57,434 nt of DNA, taken from assembly GCF_002088975.1 (NCBI RefSeq), contig NZ_NCST01000082.1:1-57434 (forward strand). Direction: 5' to 3'. Made by a program: the position numbers and the translations under genes. Origin of the DNA: Henriciella aquimarina (GTDB lineage Bacteria > Pseudomonadota > Alphaproteobacteria > Caulobacterales > Hyphomonadaceae). Below the pieces are notes generated by a model that saw only the letters and a program-made list of their open reading frames with translations, ran no database searches and was not told where the DNA came from. Below are positions 35,562-44,531 of the stretch, piece by piece (positions within the stretch are counted from its first letter, which is position 1; the number at the start of each line of letters is the position of its first letter).

Positions 35562-37622
35562 TCAGTCACTGCTCGCCGGCTGCACATTCATGGTGCGGCC
35601 CCGGTGAAGGTCCTGGCTCAGCTGGATGTCGACCGGCTCCTTGGCGAGCCGCTGGCGGTAGACCTGTGTATTCTCCAGAACCCGCTGGACATAGTTGCGG
35701 GTCTCGGAGAACGGGATGAACTCCACCCAGTCGATCGGGTCCACTTCCCCGGCCCGCGGATCGCCATACTCCCTGATCCAGCGCCGCGGACGCGAGGCCC
35801 CGGCATTATAGGCCGCCGCCGTCATGATGTAGCTGCCATTGAAGCGATTGAGCAGCGTGTCGAGATGCGCCCCGCCGAGCGTCATGTTGTAGCCCGGATC
35901 GTCCGTCAGCCAAGAGGTCCGGAATGGCAGCCCCAGATTACGCGCCTCGGCCCGCGCCGTGCTTGGGATAAACTGCATCAGCCCGCGCGCATTGGCGTGA
36001 GACACCGCAGAGGGGTTCATCTCGCTTTCCTGCCGCGACAGCGCATACATCATGGCCCGCTCGACGCCCGGCTCGCGCATCAGGCTGTAATCCGGCACGG
36101 GGAAAGCGGCATTCGTCGCCACGATGCCCTTGGCCAGACCGGCCTTGGCGCCGCGCACGCCGATGTCGGCATAGAGATAGTCCGAGGCGAGCTCTGACAG
36201 CAGCAGGTAATCGGCTTCGCTGTCGAGCAGGTCGTCTAGGTGATAGGCGAACTGCCTGAATTCCCCGGACTCCCCGTTTTCCGCGAGAAGCTTCAGTGCC
36301 TGGACAAGCGGGCGGTCATTGAAGGCCTGACGCTCCTCATCGGTGATGCTTTCGCGCGCTTCGAGATAAAGCTGCGTCTTGCCGACCTTCTCGGCGGCCA
36401 GCTGGCCATAATAGACGAAGGGATATTTGGCCGCCTCTTCATACGCCGCCTTGGCAGCCGCCTCGTCATTGAGCGCTTCATGCGCGCGGCCCTCCCAGTA
36501 ATAGCCGCGGGCGAGACTGATCGGGGTCGAGACATTCGCCGCCAGCGTCTGGAAATGCGTCAGCGCCCGGGCCGGCTGGTTCAGGTGGCGCAATGCGATC
36601 CACCCGGCCGCCCATTCGGCGGCAGCGAAATCGGCGCCTGAGCTCATGCCGTGGGGGGCTGCCAGCTGGTAGGCGACCTGGAACTGGCGCTCCTTCAAGG
36701 CATCGCGCATGGCCATGCCGCGCTCGCCCCAGAGGTTGTCACGGCCGGCCGGGGGCACATCGGCCCCGTCGATCTGGGCCAGCAGCGGCACATAGGCCGA
36801 CTCGTCCTGCCCGGCCCGGCGGCGCCATTTGGCCCGGTCATAGAGCAGGCCCGGATGATTGACGAGGTCGCCCGGCACCGCATTGATGGCCGCATCCACA
36901 CCCGACCGGCGCAGCTGCAGGCTGCTGCGCGCATCGACGAGCCGCTGCCAGCCGGAACTGAGATACGGCTTCAGCCGCGCGACGGCCGAATGCTGGGCCG
37001 TCCAGAGGAGGAAGTCGGCACGTGCTTCATGGTCGGCCTGCGTCAGGGCATCGCCATAGGTCGACAGGATGTCCTGCGTCATCGAGCGATCGAGCGTATT
37101 GCCGTGCCAGGCCTCGCGGATGGTCTCGACCGCGGCCGCGCGATTGCCGCTGCGGCGATAGGCTTCGGCCAAGGCATAGCGGCCCGGCCCCGATATCGGG
37201 CCGCCAATCTCGTCGAACCAGGCGATGCGCTGCTCCGGGGTCAGCGCCGACAGCGCGACGGCTTCCTCGGCGCGGACCTGGACGCTCCTCATCTGCGGCC
37301 AGTCGGACTGCGTCCTGAGGAGATGGCTCAGCTCGTCGAAGGACATTTTCGTATCCCCGCGGCCGCGATACCAGCGGATCAGCTTGCGCACGGTCTCGTC
37401 GCGGGCCTGCGATTCGAGAACGCGCACGCGATTCCAGTCATAATCCTCGACGGCATTCAGGGCGTCCCGCAACACGCCCGCATCGGTGGTCGAGACCACA
37501 TTGGACGCAGCGATCAGGTCCGGCTTCAGGCTGGGTGCCGTCGGTGTGACGGCCACAGCACTGGATGCAGCGGAAACCAGTATAGAGACTGCCAGTATGG
37601 CCCGGTGTGTGCTAACGCGCAT
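35562..37622 (-). CDS. Soluble lytic transglycosylase (Slt70-like)
   Basis: 686-residue periplasmic enzyme that cleaves the MurNAc-GlcNAc bond in peptidoglycan to give 1,6-anhydro ends. It has a signal peptide (MRVSTHRAILAVSILVSAASS), a long alpha-helical superhelical region (about 40-500), then the SLT catalytic domain. The domain holds SRQESEMNPSAVSHANARGL with catalytic Glu532, the GLMQ motif, and AAAYNAGASRPRRW. The length and order match Slt70-type enzymes. It converges with the mini-ORF RNA and diverges from dapA. Confidence 0.94.
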   Translation of the reverse strand: MRVSTHRAILAVSILVSAASSAVAVTPTAPSLKPDLIAASNVVSTTDAGVLRDALNAVEDYDWNRVRVLESQARDETVRKLIRWYRGRGDTKMSFDELSHLLRTQSDWPQMRSVQVRAEEAVALSALTPEQRIAWFDEIGGPISGPGRYALAEAYRRSGNRAAAVETIREAWHGNTLDRSMTQDILSTYGDALTQADHEARADFLLWTAQHSAVARLKPYLSSGWQRLVDARSSLQLRRSGVDAAINAVPGDLVNHPGLLYDRAKWRRRAGQDESAYVPLLAQIDGADVPPAGRDNLWGERGMAMRDALKERQFQVAYQLAAPHGMSSGADFAAAEWAAGWIALRHLNQPARALTHFQTLAANVSTPISLARGYYWEGRAHEALNDEAAAKAAYEEAAKYPFVYYGQLAAEKVGKTQLYLEARESITDEERQAFNDRPLVQALKLLAENGESGEFRQFAYHLDDLLDSEADYLLLSELASDYLYADIGVRGAKAGLAKGIVATNAAFPVPDYSLMREPGVERAMMYALSRQESEMNPSAVSHANARGLMQFIPSTARAEARNLGLPFRTSWLTDDPGYNMTLGGAHLDTLLNRFNGSYIMTAAAYNAGASRPRRWIREYGDPRAGEVDPIDWVEFIPFSETRNYVQRVLENTQVYRQRLAKEPVDIQLSQDLHRGRTMNVQPASSD

Positions 37623-37716
37623 ATGCCCTGCCTGTTTTCATTGGGTCGTCAGCGTGCAAAACACGCTGCACAAGTTTCAAATTAGTGTTCAACATATAAA
37701 TCACGGCAAGATTACG

Positions 37717-38592
37717 ATGTTCCAAGGATCCATTCCCGCGCTCGTCACTCCCTTCAAGAACGGAGCCGTGGACAGGAAAGCCTTTGCCGATCTCGTCGAA
37801 CGCCAGATCGAAGGCGGCTGCGGCGCGCTCGTGCCCTGCGGGACCACGGGGGAATCGGCAACGCTGAGCCATGAAGAACATAGAGAGGTCGTCTCACTCT
37901 GTATTGAAGTCGCCGGGGGCCGCGTGCCGGTCATTGCCGGTGCTGGCTCCAATTCCACGCGTGAGGCCATCGGCCTGGTCCAGCATGCCAAGGATGCCGG
38001 CGCCGATGCGGCTCTTTGCGTCTGCCCCTATTATAATCGACCCGACCAGATCGGACTAGAGGCTCACTTCCGTGCGATCTCAGATGCGGTGTCGCTGCCC
38101 ATCATCATGTACAATGTCCCGGCCCGGACCGTCTCCGACGTCCAGCCCGAGACCGTGATCCGGCTCGGCAAGCTGCCAAACATTGTCGGGATCAAGGATG
38201 CGACCGGCGATCTCGGCCGCGTCAGCCTTCAGGCGGCCGGTCTGGAAGGCGAACAGTTCGTGCAGATTTCCGGCGATGACCCCTCCGCGCTCGGCTATTG
38301 CGCCATGGGCGGCAAGGGCTGCATCTCGGTGACGGCCAATGTCGCACCGCAGGAAATGGCGAAGATGCACAAGGCCGTCCAGGACGGCGACCTCGCCACC
38401 GCGCAGGAGATCGAGAAGCGCTTCATCGCGCTCCACAAGGCGCTCTTCGTGACCCCCTCGCCCGGCCCGGCCAAATATGCCCTGGCCAAGCTCGGCCTCT
38501 GCTCCGGTGAAGTGCGTCTGCCCATCGTTGCCCCGCACGATGCAGCTGCGGAGAAGATCGACGCTGCAATGGAACTCGCAGGTCTTATATAG
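37717..38592 (+). CDS. dapA: 4-hydroxy-tetrahydrodipicolinate synthase
   Basis: First committed enzyme of the lysine and meso-DAP pathway, condensing pyruvate with aspartate semialdehyde. The 291-residue product from [16 protein letters not shown] has the pyruvate-binding GTTGES near residues 44-49, the catalytic Tyr in PYYNRP near 134 and the Schiff-base Lys in VGIKDATGD near 163. I choose the ATG that gives the family's normal start; the frame is open 77 codons upstream into the divergent promoter region. Its neighbour smpB starts 5 bases after the stop, a conserved pairing in this class. Confidence 0.96.
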   Translation: MFQGSIPALVTPFKNGAVDRKAFADLVERQIEGGCGALVPCGTTGESATLSHEEHREVVSLCIEVAGGRVPVIAGAGSNSTREAIGLVQHAKDAGADAALCVCPYYNRPDQIGLEAHFRAISDAVSLPIIMYNVPARTVSDVQPETVIRLGKLPNIVGIKDATGDLGRVSLQAAGLEGEQFVQISGDDPSALGYCAMGGKGCISVTANVAPQEMAKMHKAVQDGDLATAQEIEKRFIALHKALFVTPSPGPAKYALAKLGLCSGEVRLPIVAPHDAAAEKIDAAMELAGLI

Positions 38593-38597
38593 GGCCC

Positions 38598-39077
38598 ATG
38601 TCGAAGAAAAGTCAGATCAAGGGAAGAAACGACGGCCTTGTCGCCGAAAACAGGCGCTCGCGCTTCGATTACCATGTCGAGGATACGCTTGAGACCGGCC
38701 TGGTGCTCGAAGGCAGCGAGGTGAAATCGCTGCGCGAGGGCAAGGCGAACATCGCCGAAGCCTATGCCGCCGTCGAGAATGGCGAGCTCTGGCTCGTCAA
38801 TGCCGACTTCCCGCCCTATGAGGGCGCGAACCAGTTCAATCACGAGCCGAAACGCCGCCGCAAGCTGCTCGCCTCCAAGCGGGAAATCTCGCGGCTATCG
38901 CAGGCCGTCGAACGCGCCGGGCGCACCATCGTGCCGCTGAAGCTCTACTTCAACGAGCGCGGCATCGCGAAACTGCTCATCGGCGTGGCGACCGGCAAGA
39001 AGGCGCCGGACAAGCGCGAGGTCCAGAAGAAGCGCGACTGGCAGCGCCAGAAGGCCCGCATCCTCAAAGAGAATTAG
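38598..39077 (+). CDS. smpB: SsrA-binding protein SmpB
   Basis: tmRNA partner for trans-translation rescue of stalled ribosomes. The 159-residue product has the conserved [20 protein letters not shown] and [20 protein letters not shown] segments of the OB-fold near residues 17-57, and the basic C-terminal tail ([16 protein letters not shown]) that mimics mRNA in the decoding centre. It lies 5 bases downstream of dapA and is probably cotranscribed. The ssrA gene is not in this window. It is followed by an intergenic palindromic repeat. Confidence 0.97.
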   Translation: MSKKSQIKGRNDGLVAENRRSRFDYHVEDTLETGLVLEGSEVKSLREGKANIAEAYAAVENGELWLVNADFPPYEGANQFNHEPKRRRKLLASKREISRLSQAVERAGRTIVPLKLYFNERGIAKLLIGVATGKKAPDKREVQKKRDWQRQKARILKEN

Positions 39078-39104
39078 GGGGCCGCGACACCTTTTATTAA
39101 AGGC

Positions 39105-39212
39105 CTTCCCACGGCTTGTCCGTGGGGTCCATCTCCTGACCTGTTCTCCTGATGATATCTCGGGGAGATGGGCACCACGGACCCTTCGCTGCGCTCAGGA
39201 CCGTGGCGAAGC
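39105..39212. repeat. Intergenic palindromic repeat, copy A
   Basis: Core is hairpin CCCACGG-CTTGT-CCGTGGG (39108-39126), then TCCATCTCC, a spacer, GGAGATGGGCAC, and a further imperfect CCACGG/CCGTGG dyad. The same order in reverse orientation is found at 47603-47686. Lies between smpB and a convergent gene. Of the REP or BIME type by structure. Confidence 0.75.
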
Positions 39213-39216
39213 ATGA

Positions 39217-40215
39217 TTACTGGCCTGATGAGAGAATGTCTGCGAACTGCGCCGGGTCGACATTGCCGCCGGAGAGCACCACGCCCACGCGCTGGCCTTT
39301 CGCCGCCTCCGGCAGGTCATAGAGCGCGCTGGCGAGCGCGGCCGCGCCGCCCGGCTCCAGCACGATCTTCAGATGGCGGAACGCCAGCCGCACCGCCTCG
39401 CGGATCTGGTCGTCGCTGACTGCGCAGCCGCCGGCGAGCAGGCGTTTGCCGACGCCCCAGGTCAGCACGCCGGGCGATGGCGTCAGGATCGCGTCGCAGA
39501 TGGAGCGGGTACCCGGCGCATTGGCCTGCACCTCGCCCGAAGCCAGAGAGCGGCGCCAGTCGTCATGAGCTTCCGGCTCGGCCGTCCAGATCTTCGTTTC
39601 CGGGCTCAGCGCCTCGAAAGCGAGCGCGATCCCGCTGATCAGCCCGCCCCCGCCCGCACAGCAGATGAGATGTTCGAGAGACGCGCCGGCCTCGCTCACC
39701 TGCTCGGCAAACTCGGCCCCACAACTGCCCTGTCCGGCAATGATGTACGGGTCGTCGAAACTCGGCACCAGCACAGCGCCGCGCTTTTCCGCCTCTTCTG
39801 CGGCGATCTCTTCGCGGCTTTCCGTGTCGCGATCATAAAGCCGGATCTCGGCGCCGTCGCGCCGGACGCCTTCGACCTTCACGCCCGGCGCATCCGCCGG
39901 CATCACGATCAGCGCCGGCAAGCCCAGCAGCCTCGCCGCGCGGGCAACCCCCTGCGCATGGTTGCCCGAGGAGAAGGCGACGACGCCGCCCGCTTTTTGA
40001 GCGTCCGGGATCTGCAGGAGACGGTTCGTGGCCCCGCGAATCTTGAACGAGCCCGTCGTCTGTAGCGGCTCGCACTTGAAAAAGAGCTCCGCGCCGGCCA
40101 GCGCATCGAGCGCGTCATTCCTGAGAACCGGCGTGCGAACCACATAAGGCTTCAGGCGCGCGGCCGCCTCCAGCACATCCTGTGAGCGGGGAAGAGTCTT
40201 TACTGTCGTATCCAA
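39217..40215 (-). CDS. PLP-dependent threonine/serine ammonia-lyase family
   Basis: 332-residue fold-type II PLP enzyme. The PLP lysine is in GSFKIRGATNRL near residues 56-67, the SSGNHAQGVA substrate loop near 82-91, and the phosphate-binding CAGGGGL near 186-192. It lacks the C-terminal regulatory domain of biosynthetic IlvA, so it fits catabolic threonine dehydratase, serine racemase or hydroxyaspartate ammonia-lyase. The start is TTG, two bases after the stop of the epimerase gene, so it is probably translated by coupling. Last gene of the galU-epimerase-lyase run. Confidence 0.85.
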   Translation of the reverse strand: MDTTVKTLPRSQDVLEAAARLKPYVVRTPVLRNDALDALAGAELFFKCEPLQTTGSFKIRGATNRLLQIPDAQKAGGVVAFSSGNHAQGVARAARLLGLPALIVMPADAPGVKVEGVRRDGAEIRLYDRDTESREEIAAEEAEKRGAVLVPSFDDPYIIAGQGSCGAEFAEQVSEAGASLEHLICCAGGGGLISGIALAFEALSPETKIWTAEPEAHDDWRRSLASGEVQANAPGTRSICDAILTPSPGVLTWGVGKRLLAGGCAVSDDQIREAVRLAFRHLKIVLEPGGAAALASALYDLPEAAKGQRVGVVLSGGNVDPAQFADILSSGQ

Positions 40216-40217
40216 GG

Positions 40218-41216
40218 CTAAAAGGACCTCTGTGCCGGGCCGGAGGCCACGCGTTGGGTGGTGAACCAGTCGACGAAACGGCCAATGCCGGTCTCGAGGC
40301 TGATCTTCGGGTCATAGCCGTAGTCGGCCTGCATTCTGGAGATATCCGCACAGGTTTCGGTGACATCTCCGGGCTGCATCGGCTCCAGCGCGATCCGCGC
40401 CTTCTTGCCGGTCGCCTTCTCGATGGTCTTGATGAAATCCATCAGCGCAATCGGCTCATTATGACCGATATTATAGAGCTTGTGCGTCCGCTCTCCCGTA
40501 AAGACGGCGTCCTGGGTGGCAATCGCCTTCAGCCCGTCAATCGCGTCGTCGATATAGGTGAAGTCGCGCTTCATCTTGCCACCATTGAAGACCCGGATCG
40601 TCTCGCCCCGCAGGATGCGGTCGGTGAACGACCAGTAGGCCATGTCCGGACGCCCCCACGGCCCATAGACGGTGAAGAAGCGCACACCGATCTGCTGGAT
40701 GTCGTAGAGCTTGGCATAGGCCTGGCTCATCAACTCGTCGGCCCGCTTGGTGGCCGCATAGAGCGAGACCGGCCGGTCGACATTCGCATCTTCCTTGAAC
40801 GGCGCCACGGCATCGTCGCCATAGACCGAACTGGAGGAGGCATAGATCAGCATGGGGGCCTTCGCCGCGCGGCGGCAGAACTCCAGGATGGCGAGATGCC
40901 CGGTCATGTTGGAGTCGGCATAGGCAAAGGGGTTTTCCAGCGAATAGCGCACGCCGGCCTGGGCGGCGAGGTGGATCACCCGGTCGATCGTATCGCGCTC
41001 CGGCAAGGCCAGAAGCGTGTCATGATCGGCAATATCGAGCCGGCGGAACTCGAAGCCCTCGAGACGCTGCAGCTGGTGCAGCCGTTCCTGCTTGTAGGTG
41101 ACATCGTAATAGGCGTTGAGATTGTCGACGCCAAAGACGTCATGACCGTCGTGCAGAAGGGCTTTCGAGATCTGCGATCCGATAAAACCCGCAACTCCAG
41201 TGACAAGAAATCTCAT
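40218..41216 (-). CDS. NAD-dependent nucleotide-sugar epimerase (UDP-glucuronate 4-epimerase-like)
   Basis: 332-residue extended SDR. The NAD motif VTGVAGFIGSQI is at residues 5-16 and the catalytic Tyr153/Lys157 in SLYAATK, with SSSSVYGD just before it. YTYIDDAIDGL-like and DFTYIDDAIDG segments and GVRFFTVYGPWGRPDMA match UDP-glucuronate 4-epimerases (capsule and LPS galacturonate supply). I start at MRFLVTGVAG; the frame opens 14 codons upstream. galU, the UDP-glucose source, is 69 bases upstream on the same strand, which fits nucleotide-sugar supply for surface polysaccharide. Confidence 0.88.
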   Translation of the reverse strand: MRFLVTGVAGFIGSQISKALLHDGHDVFGVDNLNAYYDVTYKQERLHQLQRLEGFEFRRLDIADHDTLLALPERDTIDRVIHLAAQAGVRYSLENPFAYADSNMTGHLAILEFCRRAAKAPMLIYASSSSVYGDDAVAPFKEDANVDRPVSLYAATKRADELMSQAYAKLYDIQQIGVRFFTVYGPWGRPDMAYWSFTDRILRGETIRVFNGGKMKRDFTYIDDAIDGLKAIATQDAVFTGERTHKLYNIGHNEPIALMDFIKTIEKATGKKARIALEPMQPGDVTETCADISRMQADYGYDPKISLETGIGRFVDWFTTQRVASGPAQRSF

Positions 41217-41285
41217 TCGCTTACCTCGATCCCGAAGCGTATAGCGGTCTCGCCGCAACGGGGAAAGAAGCAGGCTGTGTTCGCG

Positions 41286-42161
41286 TCAGCCACCCGCGGC
41301 ATATTTCTTCAGAATGGCCCGCGCCGCCTCGGCGGTTTCCGGATGCTCCAGCGCATGGGCGACAACAGCTTCGAAGTATCCGGCCTTCGATCCGCAATCG
41401 AATTCCTCACCTTCGAATTCGTAGGCATAGAAGGCCTGCTTCTCCATGAGCCGGACCATGGCATCGGTCAGCTGGATCTCGCCGCCGGCACCCTTGCCCT
41501 GGTCTTCCAGCAACTCGAAGATATCCGGCTGCAGGATGTAGCGCCCGGTGATCTTGAGATTGGAGGGGGCTTCCTCGCGCGGCGGCTTTTCCACCATGCC
41601 ACTCATCTCGACCAGCCGGCCATCGCGGGATTTCGGCGCGATGACGCCATAGGAAGAGACGCGCTCTTCCGGCACCGGGTCGACCGCGATCACATTGCCA
41701 CCGACCTTGTCATAGGCCGCCACCATCTGCGCCAGGCAGGAGGGCTTGGCGCGCACGATCACATCCGGCAGCACGACGGCGAACGGCTCGTCGCCGATGA
41801 TATCCTTCGCGCACCAGACCGCGTGGCCAAGCCCCAGCGGTGCTTGCTGGCGCGTAAAGCTTGCCGCGCCGGCCGGCAGTTTCGTGCGCTGGACATCCTT
41901 CAGGATCTCGGCTTTCGAGCTTTTCTGCGCTAGCGAATGCTCAAGCTCATAGGCTTCGTCGAAATAGTCCTCGATGGCGCCCTTGCCGCGCCCCGTCACG
42001 AAGACGATGTGCTCGATGCCGGCGGCCAGCACTTCATCGACGACATATTGCAGGGCGGGCTGGTCAACGACCGGAAGCAGCTCCTTCGGGATACTCTTGG
42101 TTGCCGGCAGCACGCGCGTGCCATGACCTGCAACCGGCAGGACTGCTTTCTTGATCGCCAT
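41286..42161 (-). CDS. galU: UTP-glucose-1-phosphate uridylyltransferase
   Basis: Makes UDP-glucose from UTP and glucose-1-phosphate. The 291-residue product begins MAIKKAVLPVAGHGTRVLPATK, the nucleotidyltransferase signature with the Gly-rich loop, and carries VDQPALQYVVDEVLAAGIEHIVFVTGRGK near 33-62, the PLGLGHAVWCAK substrate loop near 107-118, and the YEFEGEEFDCGSKAGYFEA end, all GalU features. First gene of a three-gene run with the epimerase and the PLP lyase. Supplies sugar nucleotides for cell-surface glycans. Confidence 0.96.
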   Translation of the reverse strand: MAIKKAVLPVAGHGTRVLPATKSIPKELLPVVDQPALQYVVDEVLAAGIEHIVFVTGRGKGAIEDYFDEAYELEHSLAQKSSKAEILKDVQRTKLPAGAASFTRQQAPLGLGHAVWCAKDIIGDEPFAVVLPDVIVRAKPSCLAQMVAAYDKVGGNVIAVDPVPEERVSSYGVIAPKSRDGRLVEMSGMVEKPPREEAPSNLKITGRYILQPDIFELLEDQGKGAGGEIQLTDAMVRLMEKQAFYAYEFEGEEFDCGSKAGYFEAVVAHALEHPETAEAARAILKKYAAGG

Positions 42162-42231
42162 TCATAACCTCCGTGTGGTCCGCCCTTGCCGGGAGACCAT
42201 AATACCTTGCCCGGACAAGACCAGTCCGGCG

Positions 42232-42501
42232 TTACCAGATTCCGCTGAAGATAAACGCACCAAGGATGAGTGTGATCCCTGAAGACGCGGCAAGCACCCG
42301 ACCGATATCCATCACCGATTTCGAACGCGGCTGGCTCGTCAGGGAGTGGTGCAGCTGATCCTGCATGGCCCGGGCCGGTGAATCCCCGCCCTCGACTTCC
42401 GTCGCATCGGAAACGTCCTCGAGCTGGGCTCCGGAAGCCGGCGTTTCGGTCTCCGGCTTTTGATCCGGCTCGACGGTCTCATGTTTCTTGATGGCGGACA
42501 T
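42232..42501 (-). CDS. Small tail-anchored membrane protein
   Basis: 89-residue protein of unrecognised family. It is hydrophilic and acidic through residue about 60 (EVEGGDSPARAM), then has one membrane helix at the C-terminus (VLAASSGITLILGAFIFSG). I start at MSAIKKHETVEPD, where a GAGAGG lies about ten bases upstream; the frame opens 53 codons earlier but crosses the divergent promoter region. The location, between galU and a MscS gene, gives no clear hint of function. Confidence 0.6.
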   Translation of the reverse strand: MSAIKKHETVEPDQKPETETPASGAQLEDVSDATEVEGGDSPARAMQDQLHHSLTSQPRSKSVMDIGRVLAASSGITLILGAFIFSGIW

Positions 42502-42665
42502 GGGTTCAGCCTCTCTACGTTCCCTCCTCTCTGGCACAGCCATCCCTAATGAAGCGCTAAACAGTGCTTTGAAATTGATCAGGAAAGAGGCAACGCCCCG
42601 CAATCTGGCCTTCTCTCGCGAGGCCGCGCTGGACACCCGCCCCGCAGGCTCGCTATTCATTTTGC

Positions 42666-43709
42666 ATGGTCAGGAAAATACCCGGCAAGCTCGCCTGGAT
42701 TGGCCGGCTTCGCACGCCGGTTCTCATTCTGCTCACCGCTCTCGCCCTCTGGGCGGGCGCCACCTATGTCTGGCCACTGCATGAACTGGCCGGCGAGACC
42801 ATCATTGCCGTGCGCTTCCTGACGATCTGCGCCGTCGGCTGGGCGATCACCTCCTTTACCGATCTCGACATCAAGCGCCGCATGGCGAAGCTCGACATCG
42901 ACGTCGCCGACAACATGCAGGCCCGCAAGACCGCCACACGGCTCGATGTGATGCGTCGTGTGATCGTCGTGGTGGGCGCCATCGCGACGCTGGCCTGTGC
43001 GCTCGTCGTCGTGCCCTGGGCGCGGCAGCTCGGCGTGTCGCTGCTGGCCTCGGCGGGCATTGTCGGCATTGCCGTCGGCCTGGCCGCCCGGCCTGTGCTC
43101 TCCAATCTCATCGCCGGCATCCAGATCGCCTTCACCCAGCCCATCCGTATCGAGGACGCCGTCGTGCTCGAGAATGAATGGGGCTGGATCGAGGAGATCG
43201 ACCTCTTCTACGTCGTCGTGCGCATCTGGGACCGGCGCCGCCTGATCGTGCCGCTCACCTATTTCATCGAGAAGCCGTTCCAGAACTGGACGCGCACGTC
43301 AGGCACCATCATCGGGTCGGTCTACTGGTGGCTCGACTATCGCGCGCCGGTGGCCAAGATGCGCGACAAACTCGAGGAGATCGTCCGCTCGACCGATCTG
43401 TGGGATGGCGAGGTCGTGAACCTGCAGGTCTCGGAAACCGACAAGATGACCATCCAGGTCCGCGCCCTGGCGACCGCGAGCACCTCGCCGCGCGCCTGGG
43501 ACCTGCGCTGCTATATCCGTGAGCAGATGATCAACTGGCTGCAGGCCGAACACCCCGAAGCCTTCCCGCGCCTGCGCGCCCGGGCCGAGGTGTCCGACGA
43601 ACCCATGTCCTTCTCGCCGCCGCCGAAGCCGTCCGACATCGAACTGGGCGACCAGTCGCTCGACGGCACCGAGAACCTGCCGGAGAACCACCCCGAGCCG
43701 AAGGCCTAG
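42666..43709 (+). CDS. MscS-family mechanosensitive channel
   Basis: 347-residue small-conductance channel-type protein. Hydrophobic segments lie near residues 17-36, 49-68 and 98-118, then the pore-lining helix and beta domain (LASAGIVGIAVGLAARPVLSNLIAGIQIAFTQPIRIEDAVVLE, near 125-167), the family signature. The cytoplasmic domain follows and the C-terminus is acidic. Its stop overlaps the stop of the convergent SDR gene (TAG against CTA in a shared CTAG). It is predicted to release solutes on hypo-osmotic shock; substrate range is unknown. Confidence 0.92.
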   Translation: MVRKIPGKLAWIGRLRTPVLILLTALALWAGATYVWPLHELAGETIIAVRFLTICAVGWAITSFTDLDIKRRMAKLDIDVADNMQARKTATRLDVMRRVIVVVGAIATLACALVVVPWARQLGVSLLASAGIVGIAVGLAARPVLSNLIAGIQIAFTQPIRIEDAVVLENEWGWIEEIDLFYVVVRIWDRRRLIVPLTYFIEKPFQNWTRTSGTIIGSVYWWLDYRAPVAKMRDKLEEIVRSTDLWDGEVVNLQVSETDKMTIQVRALATASTSPRAWDLRCYIREQMINWLQAEHPEAFPRLRARAEVSDEPMSFSPPPKPSDIELGDQSLDGTENLPENHPEPKA

Positions 43710-44473
43710 AGCGCACTCACCAGATGCCCGCCGTCCACGGTTATGGTGGATCCGGTCATGTAGCTGCCGGCATCGGAGGCCAGCAGGAGCAGCGGACCGG
43801 CCAGCTCCTCATAATTGCCATAGCGGCGCATCGGCACGCGCTTGCGCATTTTCTCGCCCAGTTCGCTGTCGAGGAATTCGTCATTGATGTCGGTCTTGAA
43901 ATAGCCGGGCGCGATGGCGTTCACGCGGATCCCGTAGCGCGCCGCTTCCAGCGCCATGACATGGGTGAGGTGATTCACCGCCGCCTTGGATGCGGCATAG
44001 GCCGAGATGGTCTGTGAGGGGCGGAACGCGGTGATCGAGGCGATATTGACGATCGAGCCCGGCTTGCCGGCCTCCATCAGCGCATTCGCCCCATGCTTGG
44101 CCACCCGCCAGACGCCATCGAGATTGGTGTCCATCACGGCGCGCCAGTCTTCCTCGCTCATCTTCACGAACCAGTTGTCGCGCGCGATGCCCGAATTGTT
44201 CACGATGATGTCGGCCGGACCGCCGCACCGCTCGTCAATCGTCTTGAAGGCCGCTTCCACGCTGGCCGGGTCGGTGACATCCATCTGTACGGCGACAGCC
44301 TGACCGCCCTCTTTCTCGATTTCCCCCGCGAGAGCCTCCAGCCGGTCGAGTCGGCGTGCCGCAAGGACAACCCGCGCCCCGGCCTTCGATAGCACCTTTG
44401 CGAAGCTCGCACCCAAACCGCTCGAAGAGCCTGTAACGAGCGCGGTTTTCCCGGACAGATCAAACAACTCCAT
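43706..44473 (-). CDS. Short-chain dehydrogenase (FabG-like)
   Basis: 255-residue classical SDR with TGSSSGLGASFAK at residues 14-26, VNNSGIARD near 91-99, and the catalytic Ser146/Tyr159/Lys163 in YAASKAA. The C-terminal GSTITVDGGHLVSAL is typical. The overall pattern is close to 3-oxoacyl reductases and related alcohol dehydrogenases; the substrate is not inferable. Stop overlap with the mscS-type gene is four bases, and it diverges from the transhydrogenase operon. Confidence 0.9.
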   Translation of the reverse strand: MELFDLSGKTALVTGSSSGLGASFAKVLSKAGARVVLAARRLDRLEALAGEIEKEGGQAVAVQMDVTDPASVEAAFKTIDERCGGPADIIVNNSGIARDNWFVKMSEEDWRAVMDTNLDGVWRVAKHGANALMEAGKPGSIVNIASITAFRPSQTISAYAASKAAVNHLTHVMALEAARYGIRVNAIAPGYFKTDINDEFLDSELGEKMRKRVPMRRYGNYEELAGPLLLLASDAGSYMTGSTITVDGGHLVSAL

Positions 44474-44531
44474 GCCTCAACTCCCTAGTTTTCTATTGCT
44501 TTCACGCAATATTTTTCCGATCACATCCCCC

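Noticed and set aside
43706-43709. Shared stop codons of two convergent genes in CTAG
   Set aside because: Common in compact genomes and of no functional weight.
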